A stretch of DNA of 27,027 bases from an uncultured bacterium (lineage in GTDB: Bacteria > Cyanobacteriota > Vampirovibrionia > Gastranaerophilales > Gastranaerophilaceae), in NCBI GenBank assembly GCA_900553205.1, contig USCK01000007.1, positions 1 to 27,027 of the forward strand. Direction: 5' to 3'. The first letter of the stretch is position 1. Each line of letters starts with the position of its first letter. Shown here piece after piece: positions 1 through 8,032 of the stretch. Both the position numbers and the translations under genes were made by a program. The notes beneath the pieces were generated by a model. The model did not search any database. It was not told where the DNA came from and saw nothing but the letters and a program-made list of their open reading frames with translations.

Positions 1-647
1 GCACCGATTATAGTCGGTGCACCACTGAGGGCTGTTATAAGGATAGCTTTTCTGCGCTTAACTCCTCCATTAATTAAAGGTACTGATATTGCCATACCTT
101 CAGGAATATTATGCAACCCGATAAGTATTGATAATATTAAAGCAGAACCTTCTAAAGAGCCTTTTGTATTCGCAAAAGATGCGCCTATTGTCATACCTTC
201 AGGCAGGTTATGCAAAGCAATAGCCGACGCCATAATTAAACCTGCAATAAACAATGATAATTTTGTATCTCTTTTTTTCATGTGTGCAGATAAATGGTTA
301 CTGTGAATAATTTCATCTAGATTATCAGCCGTAGAAGGGTGATTTTTACCAATATGTCTGACTTCATGATTGGTTGTTCTATCAATATAAAGATTTAACA
401 AATAAACTGTAGCAACACCAAACAATATACCTAATGAAACTATATAAACACAAGCACCTGTATCTATTGCGCTCTGAATTAAATCAAAACAAACTATAGA
501 AACCATAACCCCACCGGCGAAACTGAGAAGCAGACTGACAGTCTTTACTGAATCTCGCTTAAACAAAGCCCCAAAGACTCCACCAAGACCTGTACCGCCG
601 ATACCTGCCAATGCAGTTACTTTTATTAATGTTAATAATTGTTCCAT
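1..647 (-). CDS. ZIP-family divalent metal transporter (5' part; runs off the left edge)
   Basis: Reading leftward from the ATG at 645-647, 215 residues are visible with no stop before the window edge, so the C-terminus is missing. The protein is a polytopic membrane protein of the ZIP (ZupT-like) family, which takes up Zn(II) and other divalent metals. Two copies of the family's metal-site signature are present, LHNLPEGM and LHNIPEGM (TM4 and TM5 in the family), plus an N-terminal helix with GGTGLGGVFGALFKR. A hydrophilic, His-containing loop (about residues 90-135) separates TM3 and TM4, as usual in ZIP proteins. AAAGGA lies just upstream of the ATG and a good sigma70-type promoter lies further upstream. 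The gene is divergent from the acetyltransferase at 784. The metal cannot be assigned from sequence alone. Family assignment is secure. Confidence 0.93.
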   Translation of the reverse strand, partial: MEQLLTLIKVTALAGIGGTGLGGVFGALFKRDSVKTVSLLLSFAGGVMVSIVCFDLIQSAIDTGACVYIVSLGILFGVATVYLLNLYIDRTTNHEVRHIGKNHPSTADNLDEIIHSNHLSAHMKKRDTKLSLFIAGLIMASAIALHNLPEGMTIGASFANTKGSLEGSALILSILIGLHNIPEGMAISVPLINGGVKRRKAILITALSGAPTIIG

Positions 648-687
648 GATTATCCTTTGTTAATGTTTGGTTTGTCTAGCAAAACTA

Positions 688-716
688 AGTTTAGCACCCA
701 TATTATTTGATTTCAA
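688..716 (-). promoter_or_regulatory. Candidate sigma70-type promoter of the ZIP transporter gene
   Basis: On the minus strand TTGAAA (711-716) is followed after exactly 17 bases by TAAACT (688-693), about 40 bases upstream of the ZIP start codon. The -10 box overlaps an 11-base palindrome, AAACTAAGTTT (682-692), which could be a repressor site, though this is weak evidence in AT-rich DNA. Confidence 0.5.
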
Positions 717-783
717 ATATTTTTTGAAATTTTTGTTAATGATAAAATTTTAATTAAACAGACTATGTCAGAGAGGTTTAACT

Positions 784-1341
784 ATGACTGAAAAAGAAAA
801 AATGATAAATGGTGAAACATACAACCCTATGTTGCCTGAACTTGAGCAAGACAGATTTTTTGCGAAGTCATTGTGCTTGGAATACAATGCGCTACCTGTT
901 GATGCTAAAGAACGCAAACGTGAAATATTAACAAGACTTGTTGCAAAGCGTGGTAAATCTTTAACTATTGAACCTAATTTTTTCTGTGATTATGGTTATA
1001 ATCTTGAATTTGGCGAAAATTGCTATGTAAACCATAACAGCGTGTTTTTAGACTGCGCAAAAATAACTTTTGGAAAAAATGTTTTTGTTGGTCCAAACTG
1101 TGGATTTTATACAGCAATTCACCCTATAAATGTTAAAGAGCGCCTCACTTGGGTTGAATCAGCAGAACCTATTACAGTCGGTGACAATGTTTGGATAGGT
1201 GGTAATTGTGTTTTACTCCCCGGGGTAACTATTGGCAAAAATACGGTTATCGGTGCCGGAAGCGTAGCAACAAAAGATATTCCTGCAAATGTTGTTGCTG
1301 TTGGAAATCCTTGCAAACCGATAAAACAACTTGCGGAGTAG
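784..1341 (+). CDS. maa: Maltose/galactoside O-acetyltransferase family (hexapeptide repeat)
   Basis: This 185-residue protein has the length and layout of Maa/LacA/NodL sugar O-acetyltransferases, cytoplasmic trimers that move acetyl from acetyl-CoA to a sugar hydroxyl. The N-terminal helical maltose-acetyltransferase segment (about 5-60, with NPMLPEL) is followed by left-handed beta-helix repeats (60-180). The catalytic His is H113 in YTAIHPIN. The acetyl-CoA binding end is intact: VWIGGN, LPGVTIG, VIGAGS, AVGNPCK. GAGAGG about 8 bases upstream supports the ATG at 784. The stop lies 2 bases before the phosphatase gene at 1344, so the two are probably co-transcribed. The exact sugar acceptor is not readable, and the symbol is by family only. 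Confidence 0.9.
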   Translation: MTEKEKMINGETYNPMLPELEQDRFFAKSLCLEYNALPVDAKERKREILTRLVAKRGKSLTIEPNFFCDYGYNLEFGENCYVNHNSVFLDCAKITFGKNVFVGPNCGFYTAIHPINVKERLTWVESAEPITVGDNVWIGGNCVLLPGVTIGKNTVIGAGSVATKDIPANVVAVGNPCKPIKQLAE

Positions 1342-1343
1342 AA

Positions 1344-1973
1344 ATGAGTAGGTATATTGCAATATCAGATATCCATGGAGAATTATCAAAATTAGAAAAT
1401 ATTTTGTCAAAAATTGACATACGCCCTGACGATATTTTTGTATTTATGGGTGATTATATCGACAGAGGCCCTGATTCAAAAAGTGTTATTGATAGAGTAA
1501 TAAAACAGTCAGAAACTAACAAATGTATATATCTGATAGGTTCTCACGAATACGCTTATTTGCATAGAAACGATAAATATTATAACTATCTATTCTGGAA
1601 CTATGGTGGCAAGGCAACCGTTAAAAGTTATGGCGATATAGAAAATATCGAAAAAGTCCATGGTGATTTCTTTAAAAGCCTGAAATTTTATCATCTGACA
1701 GACAAGTATTTATTCGTACATGCCGGCATCAACCCTGATGTACCTTTTGAGAAACAATCAGAAGTAGATTTGGTATATATAAGAGGGAAATTCATTTACT
1801 CAAAACACAATCTGCCTCAAAAAATAATCTTTGGGCATACAGATTTTGAAAAACCATATATTGCAGACGACAAAATATGTATAGATACAGGTTGCGGGAA
1901 ATACAAAAATGCCCATTTAACAGCTTTGATACTGGCTGAAAACGGGCAAGAAGAATTTGTTGTATCAGATTAA
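1344..1973 (+). CDS. PPP-type metallophosphoesterase (serine/threonine phosphatase or ApaH-like) with an altered GNHE motif
   Basis: The start was set at the ATG at 1344, 2 bases after the acetyltransferase stop, because GCGGAG lies just upstream and the longer upstream reading gives a nonsensical Cys-rich extension inside the previous gene. The 209-residue product has the two-metal phosphoesterase motifs in order: SDIHG (D9, H11), GDYIDRG (D37, D40, R41), GSHEY (66-70), VHAG (H126) and FGHT (H165). It is small, as bacterial PrpE/ApaH-like phosphatases are. Oddity: the third motif is normally GNHE, whose Asn binds metal and substrate, but position 67 is Ser here. The enzyme may be altered, or may use another ligand. 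Substrate (phosphoprotein or dinucleotide) unknown. It is convergent with the next gene, with 8 bases between. Confidence 0.85.
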   Translation: MSRYIAISDIHGELSKLENILSKIDIRPDDIFVFMGDYIDRGPDSKSVIDRVIKQSETNKCIYLIGSHEYAYLHRNDKYYNYLFWNYGGKATVKSYGDIENIEKVHGDFFKSLKFYHLTDKYLFVHAGINPDVPFEKQSEVDLVYIRGKFIYSKHNLPQKIIFGHTDFEKPYIADDKICIDTGCGKYKNAHLTALILAENGQEEFVVSD

Positions 1974-1981
1974 ATCACAAG

Positions 1982-3538
1982 CTACGGCATAAATTTATGC
2001 AACCTTTTCGCCAAATCTGCCTTTGTAATTTGTCCGTCGTGATTTACATCTAAACCTGTATTAGCATTATAGTATTTTGAGCCTCGTGTTGTAAGCACAT
2101 TCTTTTTTGCAAACCCCGGCAAGAATACCAAAGCATAAAGAGTTCCTGAATCAAGTTTATCACCTTGCTTGAAGCCTGCCATTTTCTTGTTGGCTTGAAG
2201 ATATTTTTCGACATAAGTAAGTTGTTGTTCTGCACTCATTTTTTTAAGCGCAGAAGTTGAAGTTCCCAAGTTTTGTGCAGTTTTAGGCATAAATTGGATT
2301 AAACCTGTTGCACCACTGCGTGAATTTGCAATATTTGCTTTCAAATTACTTTCAGAACTCATTACAGCCATTAAAGCATTCGGGTCACAACCAATTCGTT
2401 TTGCTACTGCCGTTGCTTTATTATAGAATCCGTCAGTAAGATGTGGAGCTTTCTTTGACCATTTTGCTTTTAATTGTCCTGAATCATACGAATAGTTTGA
2501 AGTATCTTCGTCATAATAATCATCAGCAACTCCACCTTCTGCAGAATAATCAGCAGACATTGTTTGCAGTGCATATTCTTGAGCGCTATTTAAGATAGCA
2601 AGTTGTGCTTCATATTTCTTGATATCTTCTGCAACACTCTTTTTCTCTATTTCAATTTTGGTATTTATTCTTGAAACTCGTTCCTTCAAAGTCGTATCAC
2701 GAGAAGTCGCCTCGCTTCTAAGTGATGAAATATTATCAGTCACTTGAGATATTTGAGAAGAAACAGAGGTTCTCTTATTGGATAGAGCTTTGTATTCACC
2801 AGACATGCCAGAATAGCCCTGTTGTAGTTCTTTCAACTCATTTTGTTTTGATTCTCTTGCTTTTGTGTCATTTGGGTCAATAGAATTCAATTCGTTTTCT
2901 AAAGATTCTATTCTGTCTTTTGAAGCAGATATTTTTCCGTTTTTTGTTTTAAGTTGAGTATCATATTTCTCCGATTGTTTATTCAACTTTTCAAGTTTAT
3001 CTGTTGCATCTTTATATTGTCTTTTGAATTTGTTTGTCAGTTCGGTATTGCGCATCACCAAATCATCTATCTGTTTTTGATAAGTCGCAAGTTTGATATC
3101 AGATTCGCTTTTTCTGGCTGATATCAATTCATTCAACACATTTATCTGATTTGATATTGTATCCAAATAAACATCTGGAGTAGTTCCATTCTTGATGGCT
3201 GTGTCATACATTTCTTTAGGGTCAGTCGTTTTATACTGTTCTGAAAGTTTGTCTGCCATCTTGGCATACAAGCCTTCCAAGTCGCCTTCTGATAAAACAT
3301 TTTCACCGTCAGAATTGTCCATAGCTTTTAAGACATTAATTTCATTTTCATCAAGTTTATCATCTCCGTTGGTATTCAAAGTGTCATATATCGTACCTAT
3401 AGAAGATGCCATTTCTTCTTTGAAAATAGATGAATCTTTTTCACCTTTTTTTTGCAATTCTGCATATCGGTCAACAAATTGTTCTCTTGTCAGACCTGCT
3501 TGAAATAATTTTTGAAGTGAATTTGTGCTCTCTGTCAT
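1982..3538 (-). CDS. EF-hand / coiled-coil / lytic transglycosylase (SLT) multidomain protein
   Basis: The 518-residue protein has three parts. Residues 55-66 form a canonical EF-hand loop (NTNGDDKLDENE), followed by a degenerate one near 74-86. Residues about 130-315 are a long Lys/Glu/Ser-rich coiled coil. Residues about 365-480 resemble a lysozyme-like transglycosylase: MSSES with probable catalytic E396, SGATGLIQFMPKTA at 408-421, then a helical tail. A third, perfect EF-hand loop (DVNHDGQITKAD, 497-508) closes the protein. The SLT family cleaves peptidoglycan glycan strands. No Sec signal peptide or membrane segment is visible, which is unusual for an enzyme that must reach the wall, so non-Sec export (flagellar/type III-like) or a structural role is possible. 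Calcium binding is inferred from the loops. The gene is convergent with the phosphatase and divergent from 3705. Confidence 0.8.
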   Translation of the reverse strand: MTESTNSLQKLFQAGLTREQFVDRYAELQKKGEKDSSIFKEEMASSIGTIYDTLNTNGDDKLDENEINVLKAMDNSDGENVLSEGDLEGLYAKMADKLSEQYKTTDPKEMYDTAIKNGTTPDVYLDTISNQINVLNELISARKSESDIKLATYQKQIDDLVMRNTELTNKFKRQYKDATDKLEKLNKQSEKYDTQLKTKNGKISASKDRIESLENELNSIDPNDTKARESKQNELKELQQGYSGMSGEYKALSNKRTSVSSQISQVTDNISSLRSEATSRDTTLKERVSRINTKIEIEKKSVAEDIKKYEAQLAILNSAQEYALQTMSADYSAEGGVADDYYDEDTSNYSYDSGQLKAKWSKKAPHLTDGFYNKATAVAKRIGCDPNALMAVMSSESNLKANIANSRSGATGLIQFMPKTAQNLGTSTSALKKMSAEQQLTYVEKYLQANKKMAGFKQGDKLDSGTLYALVFLPGFAKKNVLTTRGSKYYNANTGLDVNHDGQITKADLAKRLHKFMP

Positions 3539-3612
3539 AATATTCTACGCCTCACAGATATATAAAAACATTTTTATTAGTATAATTTCAAATTGTATAA
3601 AAAAGTTAATAT

Positions 3613-3641
3613 TTCTTTACTTTATACTTCTTTACTTTATA
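3613..3641. repeat. Tandem 15-base repeat in the 3539-3704 intergenic region
   Basis: TTCTTTACTTTATA occurs twice at a 15-base period (3613-3626 and 3628-3641) between two divergent genes. The second copy contains TACTTTATAT, a close match to the ATACTTTATATA element upstream of the genes at 13037, 26730 and (minus) 26535. TAATATTTCTTTAC, which overlaps the first copy, also recurs at 26642. It is probably regulatory for the gene at 3705. Confidence 0.4.
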
Positions 3642-3704
3642 TTTTTTTAGATATTGCATAATGCTACAATTTTATAAGGATAATAAAAGAGGATGTATTG
3701 TGTA

Positions 3705-5288
3705 ATGGCTTCTATAGATAATATTGTTTCCCAAAATGTTGGGAAATTAGGTAAAAGATTTTTAGGTGGTGTATCCAGAAAAAATGCAGAAAGAGTGGTT
3801 TCTGAAACTGCAAATGAAGTTAAAGATGTCTTTTTGAAAGATAAACAAAAGACTGTTGATTCTATGCTTAAAAATATTGAAACAATGAAGACAAATCATA
3901 TTTCAGAGATAAATAGAAAAGATGCAGAGATTTTGGAATTGTCATCTAAAAATTCTCAACTTCACAATGACAATATTTCATTAAAAACAAATAATGAACG
4001 ACTGGAAAACCAAAACAGACAATTACAAGTAGAAAATACGCAAGATAAGAATGTTATATCTCAGTTAAAAGGAAGTATTACAACTTTAAAACGCAAGATA
4101 AAAGCCAAAATGCCGTTTAAATTGATAAAAGAAGATAAAAACGGCGATAAAACTTTTGCAAAAGCTAATAAAAACGGTGCAAGAATGATAAAAGTCGAAA
4201 CAAAAGACGGCAGAATCAAGAATGTAAAAGTCGTTTTGTTAGACGATACAACAAGAGAAAAGAATTTTGATACAGTAAAAGTTGCGAAACAAAATGCAGA
4301 TACAAAACCTAATAATAAGCCATTAGGTACAGTAAAAGAAAATAAATCTACTGTTACACAAGCTATTAAACTAAGTGTAGAAAATAGTTTAAATAAAAAA
4401 TCGTTAGAACAAAAACAAGTTGCAACAATCAAGCCTGAACAAAGTACAATGAGTTCTAATAAAAAAATTGAAATTGATAATGAAAAATATCCATCTGCAT
4501 ATCTCGCATATCCACTAAGAAAATATTTTATTCATAATGGTTTGGAAGCCCCTCAAGGTGTAAAACCTGCTTTGAAAAATATCCCTGCAAATGGTGAAAT
4601 AATTGCATATGATAAAGTGGGCAAAGTCCTTACTAAAAGTCATTATGTAACAGATGATTATGAATATACAAAGACATTTATCAAAACTTGGGGGGAAATG
4701 AGCTCCGATTCTAAAATTTATAAAGGAGATTTGAAAAATATTGAAGAATATAACCCTCAAACAGGAAAAATCGCAAAAAGATTAAATTTTAACAGAAAAG
4801 GTTATTTACATTCTGTAGATAAATTTAATTCAGAAGGACAATTAGAAGAAACTTCTTTATATACAAATTTCAGATCAACATACGATGGATATATTGGAGG
4901 TAATCGAAATTCATATGGCGGGGGGATATCAGGACTCATAAACATTAATGGAATTGTAAAATTTGATACTAAAACAGGAAAACCTAAAGAATATATCCAT
5001 GGAAGAGGTCGTAGAAATTATATCATTGCTACTTACACAGAAAAAGAAGGTTTAAAAAGTACAGGAAATTATACTGCAGGTAAATGGCAAAAAGGCACAG
5101 AAGGCAATCAATACCCTGTATCATCACTAACCCTACCTGATTATGACAGATTTACACGTTACCCAACTGCTTTATGGACAATAAATGCAGAACCAAAGGA
5201 AGCACCTCTACCCGAGATAGAAGAAATTTATTCAATTTATCATTATGATTCTAAAACCGGAAAACTTTTGAATGTTAAAGAATTTTAG
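3705..5288 (+). CDS. Unknown coiled-coil protein with C-terminal Y-x-x-x-G repeats
   Basis: The start chosen is ATG 3705 (protein MASIDNIV, 527 residues), 12 bases after AGAGG. An in-frame ATG at 3693 has TAAGGA 12 bases upstream and cannot be excluded. No signal peptide. Residues about 60-131 form a coiled coil rich in Asn, Gln, Lys and Glu. A basic segment (about 135-195) follows, then a low-complexity linker to about 275. The C-terminal half contains short repeats of the type aromatic-D-x-x-x-G-K: AYDKVGKVL, EYNPQTGKIAKRL, FNRKGYLHSV, FNSEGQLEE, FDTKTGKPKEY and YDSKTGKLLNV. These resemble the beta-hairpin repeats of YwqK/MORN-variant or YD-type proteins, which often form binding surfaces. 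I do not recognise a family. It may be a surface, scaffold or effector protein. Convergent with the kinase-like gene, 24 bases apart. Confidence 0.7.
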   Translation: MASIDNIVSQNVGKLGKRFLGGVSRKNAERVVSETANEVKDVFLKDKQKTVDSMLKNIETMKTNHISEINRKDAEILELSSKNSQLHNDNISLKTNNERLENQNRQLQVENTQDKNVISQLKGSITTLKRKIKAKMPFKLIKEDKNGDKTFAKANKNGARMIKVETKDGRIKNVKVVLLDDTTREKNFDTVKVAKQNADTKPNNKPLGTVKENKSTVTQAIKLSVENSLNKKSLEQKQVATIKPEQSTMSSNKKIEIDNEKYPSAYLAYPLRKYFIHNGLEAPQGVKPALKNIPANGEIIAYDKVGKVLTKSHYVTDDYEYTKTFIKTWGEMSSDSKIYKGDLKNIEEYNPQTGKIAKRLNFNRKGYLHSVDKFNSEGQLEETSLYTNFRSTYDGYIGGNRNSYGGGISGLININGIVKFDTKTGKPKEYIHGRGRRNYIIATYTEKEGLKSTGNYTAGKWQKGTEGNQYPVSSLTLPDYDRFTRYPTALWTINAEPKEAPLPEIEEIYSIYHYDSKTGKLLNVKEF

Positions 5289-5312
5289 GCTTCTATTCAA
5301 AAAACAATAAGG

Positions 5313-6341
5313 TTATTCATGTGGCAACAGTTCTTGGTTGATATAAGCTACTCTTGCTTCTAGGTCTTTATCTGAATTTCTCATACGACTTAATGTTTTA
5401 ATCATTAGTTTTGCATTCAATTCCAAGTTTTCATTCAAAACATTTTCTAATCTGGAATTTTTATCCTCTAAAGGTAAATTATGTTTTTCTGAAGCGATAA
5501 GACTTTTCCTAAAGATTTCTCTACGCATTGGAGTTAAACTTGAGTTTCTATCTGTATAATGATAAGGATTAAATCTAAGCATTAACGGCTCAAGCATTGT
5601 ATATAAAGTATTTGGCTCTTTTTCGCAAGTTGTTTCTAATTTATCAACAAGTTTAAACTTGTTATCAGAAATCAGGATATTATTTGGGTTTCTTACATCA
5701 GGAGTATAAGCTCCGTATTTGCCTTTCTGCAAAGAATTCATTTTTTGAAGGCTTTCTGCAAATTCATCAAAACTGACTTGTGGCAGTGATGAACATTTTG
5801 GTAAGTAATCTTTTTCGTATTTATGTTTTTCTAATGTCGGTACAGGCATATCCCGAACAAAAGATGTTCCACAAGTTACAAAATCCTCTGAAGGGGTTGC
5901 GTTTTTAAGAATTTCTATTTTACCTGTTTTCACAACCGGTTCGCCATAATATATAGGAATTTCTGTAAATTTCTTATTTTTTACGGAGATAACATCAAAA
6001 ACACTTAATGCTTTGTTTGGTTTGACATTATTACCTACTTTGACAACATATTTGTCACTGATTCTATAAACTGCAGACTCACGTCCTTTGTTAACAAAAT
6101 TTTCAGGAGTCATAACTCGAGGCATAGCAAGCTCTAAAATTTTATGGAATTTCATTCGGGAAATAATATTCTTTTTTCCAGATTCTATAAATCCGTCTAT
6201 TGTAGAATCCATATAGTCTGAAAATACTTTTTGCGTTTTTTTTACAGCATCACTTTTTAATACTGACGGCGTCATGTGTACAACTTTTAAAGTCGATGGA
6301 CACATTAATATTTCTCTGTTGATTATTGGTTGAATACTCAT
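5313..6341 (-). CDS. Protein kinase-like fold protein, possible effector
   Basis: In the 342-residue product a kinase-like core can be traced. NKGRESAVYR (84-93) resembles the glycine-rich loop. YVVKVG places a candidate ATP-binding Lys at K101. TPDVRNPNNILI (213-224) matches a catalytic loop, with D215 and N220 at the canonical D+5 spacing. LVDK (231-234) stands where DFG is expected, so D233 could bind metal. The N-terminal 80 residues are basic and helical, and a helical tail follows residue 260. There is no signal peptide or membrane segment. The layout is like compact kinase-like type III effectors or stress kinases rather than Hanks-type receptor kinases. Substrate unknown, and activity is inferred from four motifs only. 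ATG at 6341 has a weak ribosome site; the in-frame Met13 is an alternative. Confidence 0.65.
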   Translation of the reverse strand: MSIQPIINREILMCPSTLKVVHMTPSVLKSDAVKKTQKVFSDYMDSTIDGFIESGKKNIISRMKFHKILELAMPRVMTPENFVNKGRESAVYRISDKYVVKVGNNVKPNKALSVFDVISVKNKKFTEIPIYYGEPVVKTGKIEILKNATPSEDFVTCGTSFVRDMPVPTLEKHKYEKDYLPKCSSLPQVSFDEFAESLQKMNSLQKGKYGAYTPDVRNPNNILISDNKFKLVDKLETTCEKEPNTLYTMLEPLMLRFNPYHYTDRNSSLTPMRREIFRKSLIASEKHNLPLEDKNSRLENVLNENLELNAKLMIKTLSRMRNSDKDLEARVAYINQELLPHE

Positions 6342-6396
6342 AGTTTTTTACCCAAATATTCAAATAACCGTAAAGAATATATTTTGCTATTTATAT

Positions 6397-6413
6397 ATTG
6401 TAATCTTTACAAT
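6397..6413. promoter_or_regulatory. Perfect inverted repeat ATTGTAA-TCT-TTACAAT
   Basis: The 7-base arms with a 3-base centre lie in the 74-base gap between the SGNH esterase stop (6416) and the kinase-like gene start (6341), both on the minus strand, in the reverse of the order needed for an operator of the esterase. It could be a weak hairpin, or part of the kinase promoter region. Similar ATTGTAA/TTACAAT elements occur at 11770-11809. Confidence 0.3.
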
Positions 6414-6415
6414 TT

Positions 6416-7033
6416 TTACATTTTAATGATAATTTTTGATAATTCAACAGCAATTTTTTTATGGTCATCAGGCGTAAAATGCAAGCCGTCTATAGGTGAA
6501 GGTGTTACATATTTATTTATATCAAACAATTTAATCTTATTCTCAACACAGAAATCATAATAAACTTTTTGAATCCAATGAGTGCGTTCAACAGAAACCT
6601 CATCAAACAGAAAAGCAAACCCACCTTTCAGAACATCAGTGCCTAATACCAAAGGGGAAACAATTAAAATTTGCCCTCTATCATTCTGTTGTTTGATTCT
6701 TTCAACGAGATTTTGTAACCCGTCTTTTATAGTTTGAGGTTTTATATCAAAAAATTTTTGAGTATCATTCGTTCCCAAACCAAGAACAAAAATATCAAAC
6801 TCAGGGTGTCTAATAAAACATTCATCTATATAATCACTGCCACTAAATAACTTACCGTCAGGATTTTTCACAAATCCAGTTCTATTATTACACCCTTCTT
6901 CTATTACTTTGTATTCATCACCTAACAGATTAGACAAAACACCTGTCCAGCGAATATCTTTTGAATACCTTTTTCCACTACCAGGAATATAACCAAATGT
7001 ATTAGAATCTCCATAACATATAATCTGTTTCAT
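6416..7033 (-). CDS. SGNH/GDSL-family hydrolase (esterase)
   Basis: The 205-residue protein carries the four SGNH blocks. Block I is YGDSNTFG with nucleophile S10. Block II is near EEGCNNRTG (residues 45-53). Block III is GLGTND (85-90) with the oxyanion Asn N89. Block V is DGLHF, giving D182 and H185. The spacing and the RTGF-type block II resemble arylesterase/carbohydrate esterase members that remove acyl or acetyl groups from small esters or glycans. No signal peptide, so it is probably cytoplasmic. AGAGGA lies upstream near the end of the EamA transporter gene, and the 11-base gap suggests one transcript. The natural substrate cannot be read from sequence. Confidence 0.9.
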   Translation of the reverse strand: MKQIICYGDSNTFGYIPGSGKRYSKDIRWTGVLSNLLGDEYKVIEEGCNNRTGFVKNPDGKLFSGSDYIDECFIRHPEFDIFVLGLGTNDTQKFFDIKPQTIKDGLQNLVERIKQQNDRGQILIVSPLVLGTDVLKGGFAFLFDEVSVERTHWIQKVYYDFCVENKIKLFDINKYVTPSPIDGLHFTPDDHKKIAVELSKIIIKM

Positions 7034-7044
7034 AATTAAACTAT

Positions 7045-7938
7045 TTATCCTCTTTGAGTTTTACGTGTAATAATTAAAAGCACTCCGAACAATATTAACA
7101 ACACTCCACATATTATTCTAAAAGTCAATTGTTCATGGAATAATAAGACCCCAAAAAATATCGCAGTTAAAGGTTCTAACGCTCCAAGTATTGCAGTCTT
7201 AGTTGAACCTATAAATTTGATTGCAATATTTATTGTTTCAATTGATATTATTGTTGGAAATAATGCCAAACATACCACCAATAACCAAGCAAACGGTCTA
7301 TCAAGAATTTGCAATTCTGTACAGAATTTTAAATTATATACATAAACAAACATGCCTGAAAGTATTACATAAAAACTCATCTTAACACGATTTACACGTT
7401 TTATAACCTTTATATTATTAACACCAACAATATAAAGTGCATACATCAAAGCAGAAACAAGAACAATCATCACCCCATAAAGATTCAAACTAGAATCTGG
7501 CTTTCCATTATATAACAACATTATACCTATTGAAGTTAAACCTATTGCACTTAAGACTGTTTTTGTAAGTTTTTCTTTAAAAAATATAGCCATTAATATT
7601 GCTACAATTATCGGATAAATAAACAATATAGTACAAGCTACTCCAACATCTATATATCTAAAAGATTCAAACAAAGTAAGTGATGATAAAGAAAATAATA
7701 TCCCTAAAACAATTATAGGAAACAATTCTTTAATAGAAATATTGAGTGAAATTTTCTTAAAACACTTCAACCAAACCCCATAAATAATTACTGCGAACGC
7801 ATACCTATAAAAGAGTACAGAATCAGTCTTTACTCCCATTGAATACAAAGGCAATGCAAATAAAGGATTTGTACCATAACTTACACTCGCAACGATTCCG
7901 TTTATAACTCCCGTAATATCTCGTCCCAATCTACTCAT
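7045..7938 (-). CDS. EamA/DMT-superfamily transporter
   Basis: The 297-residue product is almost wholly hydrophobic, with about ten transmembrane helices arranged as two five-helix EamA halves (about 10-140 and 150-290). Typical EamA features are present: the first-helix Asn-Pro turn (SYGTNPLFALPLYSMGVKTD), RYIDVGVACTILFIYPIIVAI in the first half, and the second-half ending AILGALEPLTAIFFGVLLFHEQLT. Members export amino acids, nucleosides or other metabolites at the inner membrane, and the substrate here is unknown. It leads a probable two-gene unit with the SGNH hydrolase. The ribosome site before ATG 7938 is weak. Confidence 0.92.
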   Translation of the reverse strand: MSRLGRDITGVINGIVASVSYGTNPLFALPLYSMGVKTDSVLFYRYAFAVIIYGVWLKCFKKISLNISIKELFPIIVLGILFSLSSLTLFESFRYIDVGVACTILFIYPIIVAILMAIFFKEKLTKTVLSAIGLTSIGIMLLYNGKPDSSLNLYGVMIVLVSALMYALYIVGVNNIKVIKRVNRVKMSFYVILSGMFVYVYNLKFCTELQILDRPFAWLLVVCLALFPTIISIETINIAIKFIGSTKTAILGALEPLTAIFFGVLLFHEQLTFRIICGVLLILFGVLLIITRKTQRG

Positions 7939-8032
7939 AAGACTATTGTATTACAAACAACTATAATTCTCTTACTGGGTGATGTTCTATTTATAAAACA
8001 AAGATAAACTCTCTAGAAGAAAGGAGAATATT

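Noticed and set aside
1..20. Near-palindrome GCACCGATTATAGTCGGTGC at the left edge
   Set aside because: It lies inside the ZIP transporter coding sequence, encodes well-conserved residues, and has no T tract.
1206..1343. Cys-rich N-terminal extension of the phosphatase frame
   Set aside because: It overlaps the conserved acetyltransferase gene in another frame, and a proper start with ribosome site exists at 1344.
5600..5611. Copy of the ATACTTTATATA element on the minus strand
   Set aside because: It is inside the kinase-like coding region with no gene start downstream, so it is treated as chance. It counts against over-reading the motif.
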